From RZYY01 sp036794825 (lineage in GTDB: Bacteria; Bacteroidota; Bacteroidia; Bacteroidales; 4484-276), in contig DAIRGA010000005.1 of NCBI GenBank assembly GCA_036794825.1, positions 1 to 64,000 on the forward strand: a DNA stretch of 64,000 nucleotides, written 5' to 3'. A model generated the notes under the pieces. It ran no database searches. It was not told where the DNA came from and saw only the letters and a list, made by a program, of their open reading frames with translations. Each line of letters starts with the position of its first letter. The stretch's first letter is position 1. Positions 24,303-33,912 of this stretch are shown here, piece by piece. A program made the position numbers and the translations under genes.

Positions 24303-27300
24303 ATGAAAAACATTTTACAAACACTGATAGTATTTGCCCTGGTTGGTTATTTTGGCCTGCAAAGCTATGCAGAGAAACATGTTTTGGACGAAAAATCAAA
24401 GGAGATCAAAGCTGCAGCGGCGGGTTGCCCGGCCGGCGCAGGTTTTGCCTTTCTCGATGTAAATAACATCAGGGCGCGTGTCAATACGGGTGGTGATATG
24501 TGGTGGAATTTTGACAGAGCCCAGTACTATGTGCCCGCAGCTACCCAAAAAACTTCAATGTTTTCCGCTTCATTATGGATCGGAGGTCTTGACGTTAACG
24601 GACAGCTAAAACTTGCAGCGCAGAGATATCGTCAGATTGGTGTGGATTATTGGCCTGGACCATTGTCAATGATTGACGCTTCAATTGATGAAGAAACCTG
24701 CTCGCAGTATGACCAGATGTTCAGAATGACACGCCCGATGGTTGATGAATACCTTGCCTGGTGGTTCAGTTCAAACCGTGCAGAGGAATACCCCAATTAC
24801 ATTATTCCGGATGAAATTCTCAACTGGCCAGCGCATGGTGATGTTGCTAAAGGACAAAGCTACTACCTGGCGCCTTTCGTTGATAATGACGGTGATGGTA
24901 ATTATGATCCGACACAGGGCGATTACCCATATTACGACATTGACAACAGCCTTTGCCGCACACTGACTCCAACCCCGGATGCCCAATATTATCATCCCAA
25001 TGATCCAGATAACTGGAAATACGGAATTCTTGCCGACCAGGTAATCAAAGGTGACCAGACGCTCTGGTGGGTATTTAACGATAAAGGAAATATCCATACC
25101 GAAACCAACGGCGCAACCATAGGGTTGGAAATCAGAGCACAGGCTTTCGCTTTTGCGACTAATGATGAAATCAACAACATGACTTTTTACAGTTATGAAA
25201 TCATTAACCGCTCAACATTTGCATTAACCAACACTTATTTCAGCCAGTGGGTGGATACCGACCTGGGTTATGCCTGGGATGATTACGTTGGTTGTGATGT
25301 TGCCAGAGGCCTTGGATATTGCTACAATGGATTTCCTCTTGATGGAACCGGCGAAGTGGAAGCTTATGGCGAGCAACCCCCGGCAATCGGTGTTGACTTT
25401 TTCCAGGGGCCTTACATGGATCCAAACTTAGCTGATGATCCAAAATATACTTTTGTTACCAATGCACAAGGTGATACAATTGACAAGATCCAGATCTGCG
25501 ACGTAAGTATTAATGGTGTAAATTTTGGTGATGGGATTGTAGATAACGAGCGTTTCGGGATGAGAAGATATGTTTATCACAACAATACTTCGCCTAACCC
25601 AAACACAACCGACCCGCGCTATGCCCCTGAGTATTACAATTACCTGAGAGGTATCTGGAAAGACAATACCAAAATGATCTATGGCGGTACTGCTCACGTT
25701 AGCGATGCAAATGCCGTAGGTCCTGAATGTGACTTTATGTTTCCGAGCGATACCGACCCTTGTAACTGGGGAACCGGTGGCGTACCACCCAATGACGGAT
25801 ATAACCAGGATGGTAAATACTGGACTGAAGAGACTCAGAATAACCAGCCCGGTGACCGCCGTTTCATGCAATCAGCCGGACCATTCACCCTGGAGCCAGG
25901 CGCTGTGAACTACATTACTGTTGGTATTCCTTGGGCACGCGCTACAACCGGCGGCCCCTGGGCGTCCGTGGAACTCCTCAGGGTAGTTGATGACAAATGT
26001 CAGGCGCTCTTCGATAACTGTTTTAAAGTACTCGATGGCCCTGACGCTCCCGATCTTACATTCAACGAGTTGGACGGTAAATTGGTTGTTTTCCTTTCAA
26101 ACCGTAAAGGTTCAAATAACTATCGTGAGTCTTACAGTGAGATTGACCCGAATATACAATTGATTGAGGATTCTATTCCTCTGCCTGATGAAGTTCAGGA
26201 TTCGCTGAGAACCTATTTCTTCGAAGGATACCAGATTTATCAGTTGCGTTATCCTGAAGTGAGTGTCGAAAGTTTGAAAGACCCCGATCTTGCAAGGCTT
26301 GTTGCCCAGTTTGATGTTAAAAACGGGGTTTCCAAATTGGTCAATATCTATTTTGACCAGTCCATTGGCTATAGTGTACCAGTTGTTGAAGTCGTTGGAA
26401 GAGATGAAGGTATTGAGCACTCTTTTGTACTTTCTACTGATGCATTTGCCGAAAAAGACCCAAAAATGGTAAATAATAAGCAATACTATTTTATGGCTGT
26501 TGCTTACGCCTTCAACCAGTACGCACCTTACAGTGAAGAACCAGGTGTACTCAACGGACTTTATGGCCAGAAGAGACCTTACCTTGCAGGTAGAAAGAAT
26601 ATCAAAACCTACACTGCTATTCCTCATAAGACTGTTGGCGGAACAGTGCTTAATGCAAGTTATGGCGATGGTTTTGAAATTGTCAGGTTGCAGGGACAGG
26701 GAAGTGCCGGTGTAGGTATTGACCTTTCACAGGCTACTGTGGATGAAATTCTGTCAAAGCCGCCAATTGACTATAATACTTTTGTTAGTCCTCCTTACGG
26801 AATTAAGTCATTGGAGCAAAGACTCATACCTCAGACAAAATTTGGTGATCCAAACTATCCGATTGCTTACAATCCGAAATACAAGAAAGGACAAGGTCCG
26901 GTTAAAGTAAAAGTTGTTGATCCGGTGAATGTTAAAGCCGGTAAGTACAAAGTCGAGCTGTTCAACGTGAAGATGCCTTTTACCGTTACAGGTACTGGGG
27001 ATACCATTTATGATTCAACTGCTATAATCAGGGCAAACTGGAGATTAACTGACCAGGCAAATAATGTTTGGGTTTCGGACACGACAATTGATAAGCGCAA
27101 CGAACAGGTTATACCTGAGCTGGGGATTTCAATTAATATGGAACAAATTGCTTACCCCGGGGATGCAAAGGCTGTCAATAATGGTTTTATCAACTCTACA
27201 ATCAAGTATAAAGATAGTTCCCAACTCTGGTTTTCAGGAGTTCCGGACCTCGATGTTCCTTCAACACCACTCAACTGGATCAGATCCGGCGTTTATGTTG

Positions 27301-28676
27301 ATGGTAACAGCCCTTACAACGACTGGAACATGAGCGCTGACAACCCATTGGATGCCAGCCAGAATTACGAAAAGGTAATCCCAATGTCAGTTCCCGTTTT
27401 TGGCGGCGAATTGACAGGTGGCACCTGGGCTCCTTTCCCTATGGTTGCAACACGTATTAACATGGATTATGGTCATGGCCCTGCCCCAACCGGCTCAAAG
27501 CCTTCTACACTCAGAAGTACCGCAAGTGTTCAGGTGGTATTGACAAGTGATAAAACCAAATGGACAAGATGTCCGGTTGTGGAACTCTGCCCCGATCCAA
27601 TGCTTGCCGAAGGTAACGCGCCACAATATACTTTGCGTCGTTCTGCTTCAGTGGATAAGGACGGAAAGTTTTCAGATCCTGCTGCAGCACCAAGTACCAA
27701 TCCTGCAGATGCCAATTATATTTCAGCTACGGGTATGGGCTGGTTCCCGGGTTACGCCATCAATGTTGAGACCGGTGAACGTCTGAATGTGATGTTTGGT
27801 GAAAACTCATGGCTTTCCGGTGATAATGGCCGCGATATGCAGTGGAATCCAACCTCAACACTGGTTAACGAAACCAACTTTGCTCCGGTTTTCGGTGGTA
27901 TGCACTACCTTTATATTATGGGCAACAGACAAATCAATATTGGTTCGGGGGTTAATCAGTTTGGATTTACCTTCCCGCCTTACGATGCAGGTAATAAACT
28001 GAATCACGTTTTCAGAATCAGTCCTGACTCACTGCCACTTGGAACAGTAACACTGCCTGCAATCTATCAAAGCTGCCTTTGGGTGAATATACCACTGAAA
28101 GCTGTCGGTCAACCCTGGCTGCCTGAAGGTAACGACGCAACCATCAGCATACGCATTGCGAAACCCTATGAAAGGTATATGTCCAGCGCTCAGGCACGTA
28201 ATAATGTCCAGAATTTGAACAACTTTAATCCTGTTTACGAATTTGATGCTACCGGTATGGAGGCAATACCTTACGATGCCAAGCAAAACGAAAAGCACCT
28301 CGACCTGATTAATGTAGTTCCTAATCCTTATTATGCTTATGCCGACGGTCCAGGTTATGAAAGAAACCAGCTTGATACACGTATCAAAATCATCAACCTG
28401 CCTCCTCGCTGCGTGGTAACGATTTACAATATCAGCGGTACACTTATCAGGCAGTACAATGTTGACAAAACCGGTATTGCCAACCCGAGTTCTTCAACCA
28501 GGGGCGAAGATACCGACGCTCAGACTTCCATTGACTGGGATTTGAAAAATTATGCCGGTATTCCTATTGCCGGTGGCATTTACCTGATCCACGTGAAAGA
28601 AACCGGTGGCCGGAATGGTGAACGGGTAATTAAATGGTTTGGCTCGATGCGTCCAGTTGACCTCAATACATTCTAA
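24303..28676 (+). CDS. Giant secreted protein with FlgD-like C-terminal domain, probable T9SS cargo
   Basis: 1457 residues from ATG 24303 (MKNILQTLIVFAL..), which gives a clean signal peptide ending QSYA; ATG 24270 would add 11 residues ahead of it. An acidic calcium-site-like segment DNDGDGNYDPTQGDYP lies near residue 195. The C-terminus carries NVVPNPYYAY, a strand VVTIYNISGTLIRQYN and then WDLKNYAGIPIAGGIYLIHV, matching the FlgD Ig-like fold used as a T9SS-type sorting domain. The central ~1,000 residues match no family I know. The gene starts 54 bp after the TonB receptor and ends 37 bp before the PorV-like gene, so the three are probably one transcript. Confidence 0.8.
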   Translation: MKNILQTLIVFALVGYFGLQSYAEKHVLDEKSKEIKAAAAGCPAGAGFAFLDVNNIRARVNTGGDMWWNFDRAQYYVPAATQKTSMFSASLWIGGLDVNGQLKLAAQRYRQIGVDYWPGPLSMIDASIDEETCSQYDQMFRMTRPMVDEYLAWWFSSNRAEEYPNYIIPDEILNWPAHGDVAKGQSYYLAPFVDNDGDGNYDPTQGDYPYYDIDNSLCRTLTPTPDAQYYHPNDPDNWKYGILADQVIKGDQTLWWVFNDKGNIHTETNGATIGLEIRAQAFAFATNDEINNMTFYSYEIINRSTFALTNTYFSQWVDTDLGYAWDDYVGCDVARGLGYCYNGFPLDGTGEVEAYGEQPPAIGVDFFQGPYMDPNLADDPKYTFVTNAQGDTIDKIQICDVSINGVNFGDGIVDNERFGMRRYVYHNNTSPNPNTTDPRYAPEYYNYLRGIWKDNTKMIYGGTAHVSDANAVGPECDFMFPSDTDPCNWGTGGVPPNDGYNQDGKYWTEETQNNQPGDRRFMQSAGPFTLEPGAVNYITVGIPWARATTGGPWASVELLRVVDDKCQALFDNCFKVLDGPDAPDLTFNELDGKLVVFLSNRKGSNNYRESYSEIDPNIQLIEDSIPLPDEVQDSLRTYFFEGYQIYQLRYPEVSVESLKDPDLARLVAQFDVKNGVSKLVNIYFDQSIGYSVPVVEVVGRDEGIEHSFVLSTDAFAEKDPKMVNNKQYYFMAVAYAFNQYAPYSEEPGVLNGLYGQKRPYLAGRKNIKTYTAIPHKTVGGTVLNASYGDGFEIVRLQGQGSAGVGIDLSQATVDEILSKPPIDYNTFVSPPYGIKSLEQRLIPQTKFGDPNYPIAYNPKYKKGQGPVKVKVVDPVNVKAGKYKVELFNVKMPFTVTGTGDTIYDSTAIIRANWRLTDQANNVWVSDTTIDKRNEQVIPELGISINMEQIAYPGDAKAVNNGFINSTIKYKDSSQLWFSGVPDLDVPSTPLNWIRSGVYVDGNSPYNDWNMSADNPLDASQNYEKVIPMSVPVFGGELTGGTWAPFPMVATRINMDYGHGPAPTGSKPSTLRSTASVQVVLTSDKTKWTRCPVVELCPDPMLAEGNAPQYTLRRSASVDKDGKFSDPAAAPSTNPADANYISATGMGWFPGYAINVETGERLNVMFGENSWLSGDNGRDMQWNPTSTLVNETNFAPVFGGMHYLYIMGNRQINIGSGVNQFGFTFPPYDAGNKLNHVFRISPDSLPLGTVTLPAIYQSCLWVNIPLKAVGQPWLPEGNDATISIRIAKPYERYMSSAQARNNVQNLNNFNPVYEFDATGMEAIPYDAKQNEKHLDLINVVPNPYYAYADGPGYERNQLDTRIKIINLPPRCVVTIYNISGTLIRQYNVDKTGIANPSSSTRGEDTDAQTSIDWDLKNYAGIPIAGGIYLIHVKETGGRNGERVIKWFGSMRPVDLNTF

Positions 28677-28713
28677 TGCTAATCAGATTGGAAATTTTAA
28701 ATAACTAAGAATT

Positions 28714-29784
28714 ATGAAAAATTTTTATAGATACACAATCACAGTAATTGTCCTGACAATTCTCCTGTTGCCGGCTTATGAATTAACGGCAGGTAATCCT
28801 GACCGTGCAGGTGAGGCCGGCGCATCCGAACTGCTCATCAATCCCTGGGCAGGATCGTCAGGATGGGGTGGAGCAAGCATTGCATGTTCCAGAGGTCTTG
28901 AGTCGCTTTATACCAATGTGGCCGGCACTGCATTTACACAGCGCACCGAACTGATATTCTCCAATACAACTTACCTGAAAGGCGCCGATATCAACATTAT
29001 GAATTTTGGCTTTTCGCAGAAGGTTGGAGAAGCCGGAGCGTTATCACTGTCAATTATGTCGATGAGTTTTGGCGATATCAGCAGAACTACAATTGATAAT
29101 CCTGATCCATCGGATGTCAATATCGGGACTTTTGCACCCAACTTGTTGAATATCAATATTGCTTATGCAAAGGCCTTCTCCAATAGTATTTATGGAGGTT
29201 TTAACCTGAAAATCATCTCCGAGTCTATCGCTGACCTGAGCGCTCAGGGCATTGCAATTGATGCTGGTATTCAGTATGTTACTGGAGCTCAGGAAAATAT
29301 CAAGTTTGGAATTGCCCTGAAGAACGTAGGTCCAACTATGCGATTTTCCGGTGACGGTTTGACATTCCGTGGTTTCTACAACCAGTTTTCGCGTACATCG
29401 CCCACGTTTGTTCAGCCCTCGTCAGAGTTTCAGTTACCTGCTCAACTTTCAATCGGTGGAGCTTACGACTTTCTGTTTGGCGAAAATAACCGGTTTACAC
29501 TCGCTGGGGCATTCATTTCCAACTCATTTACCAAAGACCAGTTTAGCCTTGGTGGAGAGTTTTCGTTGAAAGATATCCTTGTGCTAAGGGCTGGCTATCT
29601 TTACGAAGACGGAATTACCAACAAACCTGACCGTACTACAGTATTTACTGGTCCAAGCGCTGGATTATCTGTGCAGATACCGCTGAATAAAGAAAAGGGT
29701 TCGATTTTCTCAGTGGACTATTCCTACCGCGATACCGATCCATTCGATGGCGTCCATACCATTGGCGCTCGGATCAGCCTGTAA
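28714..29784 (+). CDS. PorV/PorQ-family outer-membrane protein
   Basis: 356 residues with a signal peptide (to about 27). The mature N-terminus (GEAGASELLINPWAGSSGWGGASIA..GLESLYTNVAG) is the FadL-like hatch pattern of the PorV/PorQ family. A barrel follows, including GIALKNVGPTMRF, RAGYLYEDG and a C-terminal IGARISL strand. PorV shuttles T9SS substrates from the translocon to the attachment complex; PorQ-type members have related roles. As the third gene after a TonB receptor and a likely T9SS cargo, it may be a dedicated carrier for that cargo. That role is inferred; the family call is firmer. Confidence 0.85.
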   Translation: MKNFYRYTITVIVLTILLLPAYELTAGNPDRAGEAGASELLINPWAGSSGWGGASIACSRGLESLYTNVAGTAFTQRTELIFSNTTYLKGADINIMNFGFSQKVGEAGALSLSIMSMSFGDISRTTIDNPDPSDVNIGTFAPNLLNINIAYAKAFSNSIYGGFNLKIISESIADLSAQGIAIDAGIQYVTGAQENIKFGIALKNVGPTMRFSGDGLTFRGFYNQFSRTSPTFVQPSSEFQLPAQLSIGGAYDFLFGENNRFTLAGAFISNSFTKDQFSLGGEFSLKDILVLRAGYLYEDGITNKPDRTTVFTGPSAGLSVQIPLNKEKGSIFSVDYSYRDTDPFDGVHTIGARISL

Positions 29785-29813
29785 AAAAAAGCCCACAGAA
29801 GCTAAATTCTGTT

Positions 29814-29821
29814 TATCTTTG
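29814..29821 (+). promoter_or_regulatory. -7 element upstream of greA
   Basis: TATCTTTG matches TAnnTTTG exactly. A hairpin with a T-run lies between it and greA, so the promoter may read through that hairpin as a leader. Confidence 0.45.
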
Positions 29822-29833
29822 CAAAAAATTTAA

Positions 29834-29860
29834 GGCCCTTTTTTCGGAAAGGGTCTTTTC
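29834..29860 (+). terminator. Terminator-like hairpin after the PorV-like gene
   Basis: GGCCCTTT (29834-29841) pairs with AAAGGGTC (29848-29855; one G-T pair) around a short loop, followed by TTTTCT. It either ends the 20.5-29.8 kb operon or forms part of the greA leader, since a TAnnTTTG element precedes it. Confidence 0.6.
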
Positions 29861-29900
29861 TATTATTATGATTTCTTATCAACATTCTAATTAAACAGTT

Positions 29901-30374
29901 ATGACCGGAATTAAATATTACAGCGAAGAAGGGCTGAAGAAACTTGAAGAAGAACTGCAATATATGATTGCCGTCGAACGGCCTGCAATCTCAAGACAGA
30001 TTGCGGAAGCACGAGACAAAGGGGACCTGTCCGAAAATGCTGAATATGACGCTGCAAAAGAGGCTCAGGGGATGCTCGAAATGAAAATTTCGAAGCTCGA
30101 GGAATTGGTTCGTAATGCAAGAATCATTGATGAATCAAAACTCGATACCTCAAAGGTTTTGATCTTATCCAACGTAAAGATCAAGAACCTGAAAAATGGC
30201 GCAACAATGACCTATACTATCGTGCCCGAAAGCGAGGCCGATCTGAAGGCAGGGAAAATTTCCGTGAATTCGCCTATTGCTAAAGGTCTTTTGGGAAGAA
30301 GAATTGGCGATAAGGTGGAAATCCAGGTACCTGCCGGTAAGATTACTTTTGAGGTAGTTGAAATTACAAGATGA
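29901..30374 (+). CDS. greA: Transcription elongation factor GreA
   Basis: 157 residues, standard length. The N-terminal coiled coil (about 1-75) carries the functional tip DKGDLSENAEYDAAKE, whose acidic residues enter the RNA polymerase secondary channel and stimulate cleavage of backtracked transcripts. The C-terminal FKBP-like domain includes NSPIAKGLLGRRIGDKVEI. The gene is followed by its own terminator, so it is monocistronic. Confidence 0.96.
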   Translation: MTGIKYYSEEGLKKLEEELQYMIAVERPAISRQIAEARDKGDLSENAEYDAAKEAQGMLEMKISKLEELVRNARIIDESKLDTSKVLILSNVKIKNLKNGATMTYTIVPESEADLKAGKISVNSPIAKGLLGRRIGDKVEIQVPAGKITFEVVEITR

Positions 30375-30400
30375 CCCAGAAACTTTTTCGATACATGAGA

Positions 30401-30433
30401 AATGCTAAATGACCCGTCGTTTAGCATTTTTTG
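30401..30433 (+). terminator. greA terminator
   Basis: AATGCTAAA (30401-30409) pairs perfectly with TTTAGCATT (30420-30428) around a 10-nt loop and is followed by a T-run. Confidence 0.75.
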
Positions 30434-30442
30434 TAAAATGAA

Positions 30443-30450
30443 TACCTTTG
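30443..30450 (+). promoter_or_regulatory. -7 element of the HIT-nadB promoter
   Basis: TACCTTTG, 24 bp before the HIT-family start codon, matches TAnnTTTG. It probably drives HIT, nadB and the genes to secG. Confidence 0.45.
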
Positions 30451-30474
30451 TTCGAACATTAAAAAATAATACTA

Positions 30475-30873
30475 ATGAGCACTATCTTCACTAAGATTAT
30501 CAAAGGAGAGATTCCTTGTTACAAGATAGCCGAGGACGATCAGTATTTTGCTTTTCTTGACATCAACCCGTTGGCAAAAGGGCATACCCTCGTTATTCCC
30601 AAAGCTGAGGTAGATTATATTTTTAACCTCGATTCTAAAACCCTCCAGGGGCTTTTTGCCTTTGCGCAGAAAGTAGCTTTGGCTATTGGTCAGGTGGTAG
30701 ATTGCAAAAAAGTCGGAGTTGCTGTCATCGGCCTCGAAGTACCGCATGCTCACGTTCATCTGGTCCCAATAAATGGCATTTATGATATTGATTTCAGCAA
30801 ACCAAAACTGAAGTTAACTAAGGAGGAATTTGAGCAATTAACTGCAAAGATCAGCGCAAAAGTAGAGATTTAG
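30475..30873 (+). CDS. HIT-family nucleotide-binding hydrolase
   Basis: 132 residues. The histidine triad is H91-A-H93-V-H95 in VPHAHVHLVPI, with the family N-terminal block IFTKIIKGEIPCYKIAEDD and AFLDINPLAKGHTLVIPK. HIT proteins hydrolyse or transfer nucleoside phosphate esters and phosphoramidates such as AMP-lysine or diadenosine compounds; the physiological substrate here is unknown. nadB starts 9 bp after it, indicating an operon. Confidence 0.95.
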   Translation: MSTIFTKIIKGEIPCYKIAEDDQYFAFLDINPLAKGHTLVIPKAEVDYIFNLDSKTLQGLFAFAQKVALAIGQVVDCKKVGVAVIGLEVPHAHVHLVPINGIYDIDFSKPKLKLTKEEFEQLTAKISAKVEI

Positions 30874-30882
30874 AAACCTGCG

Positions 30883-32478
30883 ATGAAAAGAAAGTATGAT
30901 TTCCTTGTTCTTGGTACCGGAATTGCCGGATTGAGTTTTGCCCTAAAGGTAGCCGATTTTGGAAGTGTGTGTATAATTTCCAAGGCCGAAGCCCGCGATA
31001 CTGCAACTCAGTATGCCCAGGGCGGAATCGCTGCCGTAATGTACACACCTGATACTTATGAAAAGCACATTCGGGATACTATGGTTGCAGGCGACGAGTT
31101 GAACAACCCTGAAATTGTGAGGATAACAATTACCGAATCAACCGACAGAATAAAGGATTTGCTGAAATGGGGAGTAGATTTCGATAAAACAGCCGGCGGA
31201 CGTTTTGACCTGGGTAGGGAGGGCGGCCACTCCGAATACCGGGTTCTTCATCACAAGGACAGCACCGGAAAAGAGATTCAAAACGTGCTGCTCCACGAAG
31301 CCACCAGGCATCCCAATATCCATCTGCTCGAGAATCATTTTGCCGTTGAGCTGATCACACAGCATCACCTCGGCGAGAAAGTAACCCGCCGGAAAGACGA
31401 TATCGAATGTTTCGGCGCCTATGTTCTGGATGTCAAAACAAACCATGTGGATACCGTCCTGGCAAAAATCACTATCCTTGCAACCGGAGGCATCGGAAAT
31501 GTTTATTCCTCTACTACTAACCCACCAGTTGCCACCGGCGATGGAATTGCTATGGTTTATCGCGCCAAGGGGGTAGTGGAAAACATGGAATTCATACAGT
31601 TTCATCCTACTGCTCTATACAACCCAAAGGAAAAGCCTAACTTCCTTATCACCGAAGCCCTGCGAGGATTTGGCGCCGTTCTCAAAACCATCAAAGGTGA
31701 GGAGTTCATGCAGAAGTATGACCAACGCGGATCGCTTGCTCCCCGCGACATTGTTGCCCGCGCCATTGATACCGAAATGAAAATCAGCGGATCCGATCAT
31801 GTTTACCTCGATTGCAGGCGCCTCGACAAAAATGGACTGATAAACCATTTCCCGACAATCTATGCCAGATGCCTTAGTGTAGGTATTGATATCACGACTA
31901 CCATGATTCCTGTTGTGCCGGCCTGTCATTACGTTTGTGGTGGGATCAAGGTGGATAAATTTGGCCGGAGTTCGATCCGAAATCTGTATGCGAGCGGTGA
32001 GTGTGCTTCCACCGGATTACACGGTGCTAATCGGCTTGCATCCAACTCTTTGCTCGAATCGCTGGTGTTTTCACACCGCGCTGCAATGGATGCAAGAGAA
32101 GTTTTCAGGAATATAAAATTCAACGATCAGATTCCAGACTGGTCCTATGAGGGAACTGTGCTTAACGAAGAGATGGTGCTCATTACCCAAAGCATTAAGG
32201 ATTTGCAGACGCTCATGAGCAGCTACGTTGGTATTGTCCGCTCAAATCTTCGCCTTCAGCGGGCAATGGATCGCCTCGAGATTCTATACAAGGAAACAGA
32301 AGATCTTTTTAAAAAATCAATCTTGTCACAGGACATTTGTGAATTAAGAAACCTTATCAATGTTGCCTATCTCATTATTAAAATGGCCATGAACCGCAAA
32401 GAGAGCCGGGGTTTGCACTATTCACTCGACTACCCTCGCCACACAGCAAAATCTAATGAAAGCCCTGCTGAACTCTAA
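30883..32478 (+). CDS. nadB: L-aspartate oxidase
   Basis: 531 residues. It oxidises L-aspartate to iminoaspartate using FAD, the first step of de novo NAD synthesis; in anaerobes fumarate is the acceptor. Visible motifs are the FAD site LGTGIAGLSFA (Gly11-x-Gly13), the quinolinate-pathway signature QYAQGGIAAVM, substrate-site blocks GREGGHSEYRVLHHKD and GGIGNVYSSTTNP, and GASGL-like LYASGECASTGLHGANRLASNSLLE. The C-terminal helical domain is complete. nadA and nadC are not in the window. Confidence 0.96.
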   Translation: MKRKYDFLVLGTGIAGLSFALKVADFGSVCIISKAEARDTATQYAQGGIAAVMYTPDTYEKHIRDTMVAGDELNNPEIVRITITESTDRIKDLLKWGVDFDKTAGGRFDLGREGGHSEYRVLHHKDSTGKEIQNVLLHEATRHPNIHLLENHFAVELITQHHLGEKVTRRKDDIECFGAYVLDVKTNHVDTVLAKITILATGGIGNVYSSTTNPPVATGDGIAMVYRAKGVVENMEFIQFHPTALYNPKEKPNFLITEALRGFGAVLKTIKGEEFMQKYDQRGSLAPRDIVARAIDTEMKISGSDHVYLDCRRLDKNGLINHFPTIYARCLSVGIDITTTMIPVVPACHYVCGGIKVDKFGRSSIRNLYASGECASTGLHGANRLASNSLLESLVFSHRAAMDAREVFRNIKFNDQIPDWSYEGTVLNEEMVLITQSIKDLQTLMSSYVGIVRSNLRLQRAMDRLEILYKETEDLFKKSILSQDICELRNLINVAYLIIKMAMNRKESRGLHYSLDYPRHTAKSNESPAEL

Positions 32479-32484
32479 GGAATT

Positions 32485-33219
32485 ATGAATAAAAGTAGTT
32501 TCATACAATTACTATCCAATCCTTCGGGAATTAATCCGTCGCACAACGAACAACTGAAGGAAATTGTTGAGGAATATCCCTATTTCCAGTCGGCTCAGGT
32601 ATTGTATTTCTTATCACTGCTCAAATCAGAGAGCATACATTCGCACAGCCGGTTAAAACTTGCCGCAGCCTATGCCGGCGACCGGGGGCTTTTAAAATCG
32701 CATACTGATAAAATCAGGAAGTGGGTTTCAGAACAAACCAAAGAAACTCAGCAGGAATCATTTCAAAACCCCAGTGTTGAAGCCAACCAAACAGTTCCGG
32801 ATGAGCAGGTCATCGAGTTGCCTGTTTTGGACGAGATAGCCGAAACTTTGCACATTCAGTCCATTCACCAGGTTGAACCAGAGGTTCAAAAAGAACAGAT
32901 TTCTGCTTTTGAATCTGACCATAAGCCCTTGCTGCCGCCAAAATCCAAGGAGGAGCTGATAGACCGGTTTATCGAGAATGCTCCCAGGATTACAAGATCA
33001 CCGAAAGATTTTTTTGACCCGGATGATGCAGCCAAAAACAGTATGCAAGATAATGATGTCATTGTAAGCGAAACGCTCGCAATAATACTACTGAATCAGG
33101 GCAAACCGGACAAGGCCATTAAAATTTATCAGAAATTAAGTAGTTCCAATCCGGAAAAAAGTAGTTACTTTGCAGCCCTTATTGAAAAAATAATTCAGGA
33201 ACAAAACTTAAATCATTGA
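32485..33219 (+). CDS. Conserved hypothetical, probable tetratricopeptide-like C-terminus
   Basis: 244 residues with no signal peptide or membrane helix, so cytoplasmic. The N-terminus (SSFIQLLSNPSGINPSHNEQLKEIVEEYPYFQSAQVLYFLSLL) and the C-terminal ETLAIILLNQGKPDKAIKIYQKLSSSNPEKSSYFAALIEKI look helical; the latter is a TPR-like pair. A low-complexity acidic linker joins them. It sits 6 bp after nadB and 4 bp before secG. A similar gene next to secG is, to my memory, common in Bacteroidota, but no function is known to me; a role near the Sec machinery is only suggested by position. Confidence 0.7.
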   Translation: MNKSSFIQLLSNPSGINPSHNEQLKEIVEEYPYFQSAQVLYFLSLLKSESIHSHSRLKLAAAYAGDRGLLKSHTDKIRKWVSEQTKETQQESFQNPSVEANQTVPDEQVIELPVLDEIAETLHIQSIHQVEPEVQKEQISAFESDHKPLLPPKSKEELIDRFIENAPRITRSPKDFFDPDDAAKNSMQDNDVIVSETLAIILLNQGKPDKAIKIYQKLSSSNPEKSSYFAALIEKIIQEQNLNH

Positions 33220-33223
33220 TATC

Positions 33224-33598
33224 ATGGTACTTTTCATTCTTTTTACAATTTTGATCCTCATTGCTGCAGTGCTCCTGGTACTGGTTGTACTCGTACAAAA
33301 CTCAAAAGGAGGCGGACTGGCATCCAATTTTGCAGGGTCAAACCAATATCTGGGCGTTAGAAAAACCGCCGACTTCCTGGAAAAATTCACCTGGACCCTT
33401 GCAGTTCTGATGCTGGTATTTGTTCTGGCATCCTCTAAATCAATTCCCAAGCACCGGAGTATTGCCGTCGAATCAGTGGAAAGTGAAATTATTGAAAGCA
33501 TCGAAAAATTGCCGGTTTCAGCAACTCAGCCATTTGCTCCCACCGAAAACCAGCAATCCAACGCTACCCAGCAAGAAACAACACCCGAAGGAAACTAA
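33224..33598 (+). CDS. secG: Preprotein translocase subunit SecG
   Basis: 124 residues with two membrane helices (about 2-24 and 55-73) separated by the conserved VQNSKGGGLASNF loop; this is SecG, the small stimulating subunit of SecYEG. A Pro/Gln/Thr-rich tail of ~45 residues extends past the usual E. coli-type core, as in other Bacteroidota. It starts 4 bp after the preceding gene and is followed by a strong terminator, so it ends the HIT-nadB operon. Confidence 0.92.
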   Translation: MVLFILFTILILIAAVLLVLVVLVQNSKGGGLASNFAGSNQYLGVRKTADFLEKFTWTLAVLMLVFVLASSKSIPKHRSIAVESVESEIIESIEKLPVSATQPFAPTENQQSNATQQETTPEGN

Positions 33599-33619
33599 GA
33601 CATACGTTTAACCACATTC

Positions 33620-33662
33620 AAAATGTCAGATTGTCACTAACAGTCTGACATTTTCTTTTTCT
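33620..33662 (+). terminator. Terminator after secG
   Basis: AAAATGTCAGA (33620-33630) pairs perfectly over 11 bp with TCTGACATTTT (33644-33654), followed by CTTTTT. The rest of the 314-bp gap to groES holds the groE promoter region; I found no CIRCE-type operator and no clear TAnnTTTG element there. Confidence 0.8.
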
Positions 33663-33912
33663 GCCAAACGGTTTGCTACCCCCCTCGGTTATCAATTAAA
33701 TTTGATTGTTCTGAAGCAACTGACTCATAGTCTGTTTTTACTTTCCCGGATGCTCTCTTGCTTCACTTTAGATTAAAATATCTGACAAGTTTGCCGACAG
33801 AATTCCATCGAAAATCAAAAAGTCAGTCAATTCCCGCTTTGGCACAAATTGTGATCTGGCCGGCGCATTCCAGATTGAACATTCAAAATAATCATTTAAA
33901 AAATCAAGTAAT

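Noticed and set aside
33839..33856. GGCAC..TTG word upstream of groES resembling a sigma-54 promoter
   Set aside because: The spacing between GGCAC and TTG is 3 bp instead of 5, and the GC of the -12 element is missing.
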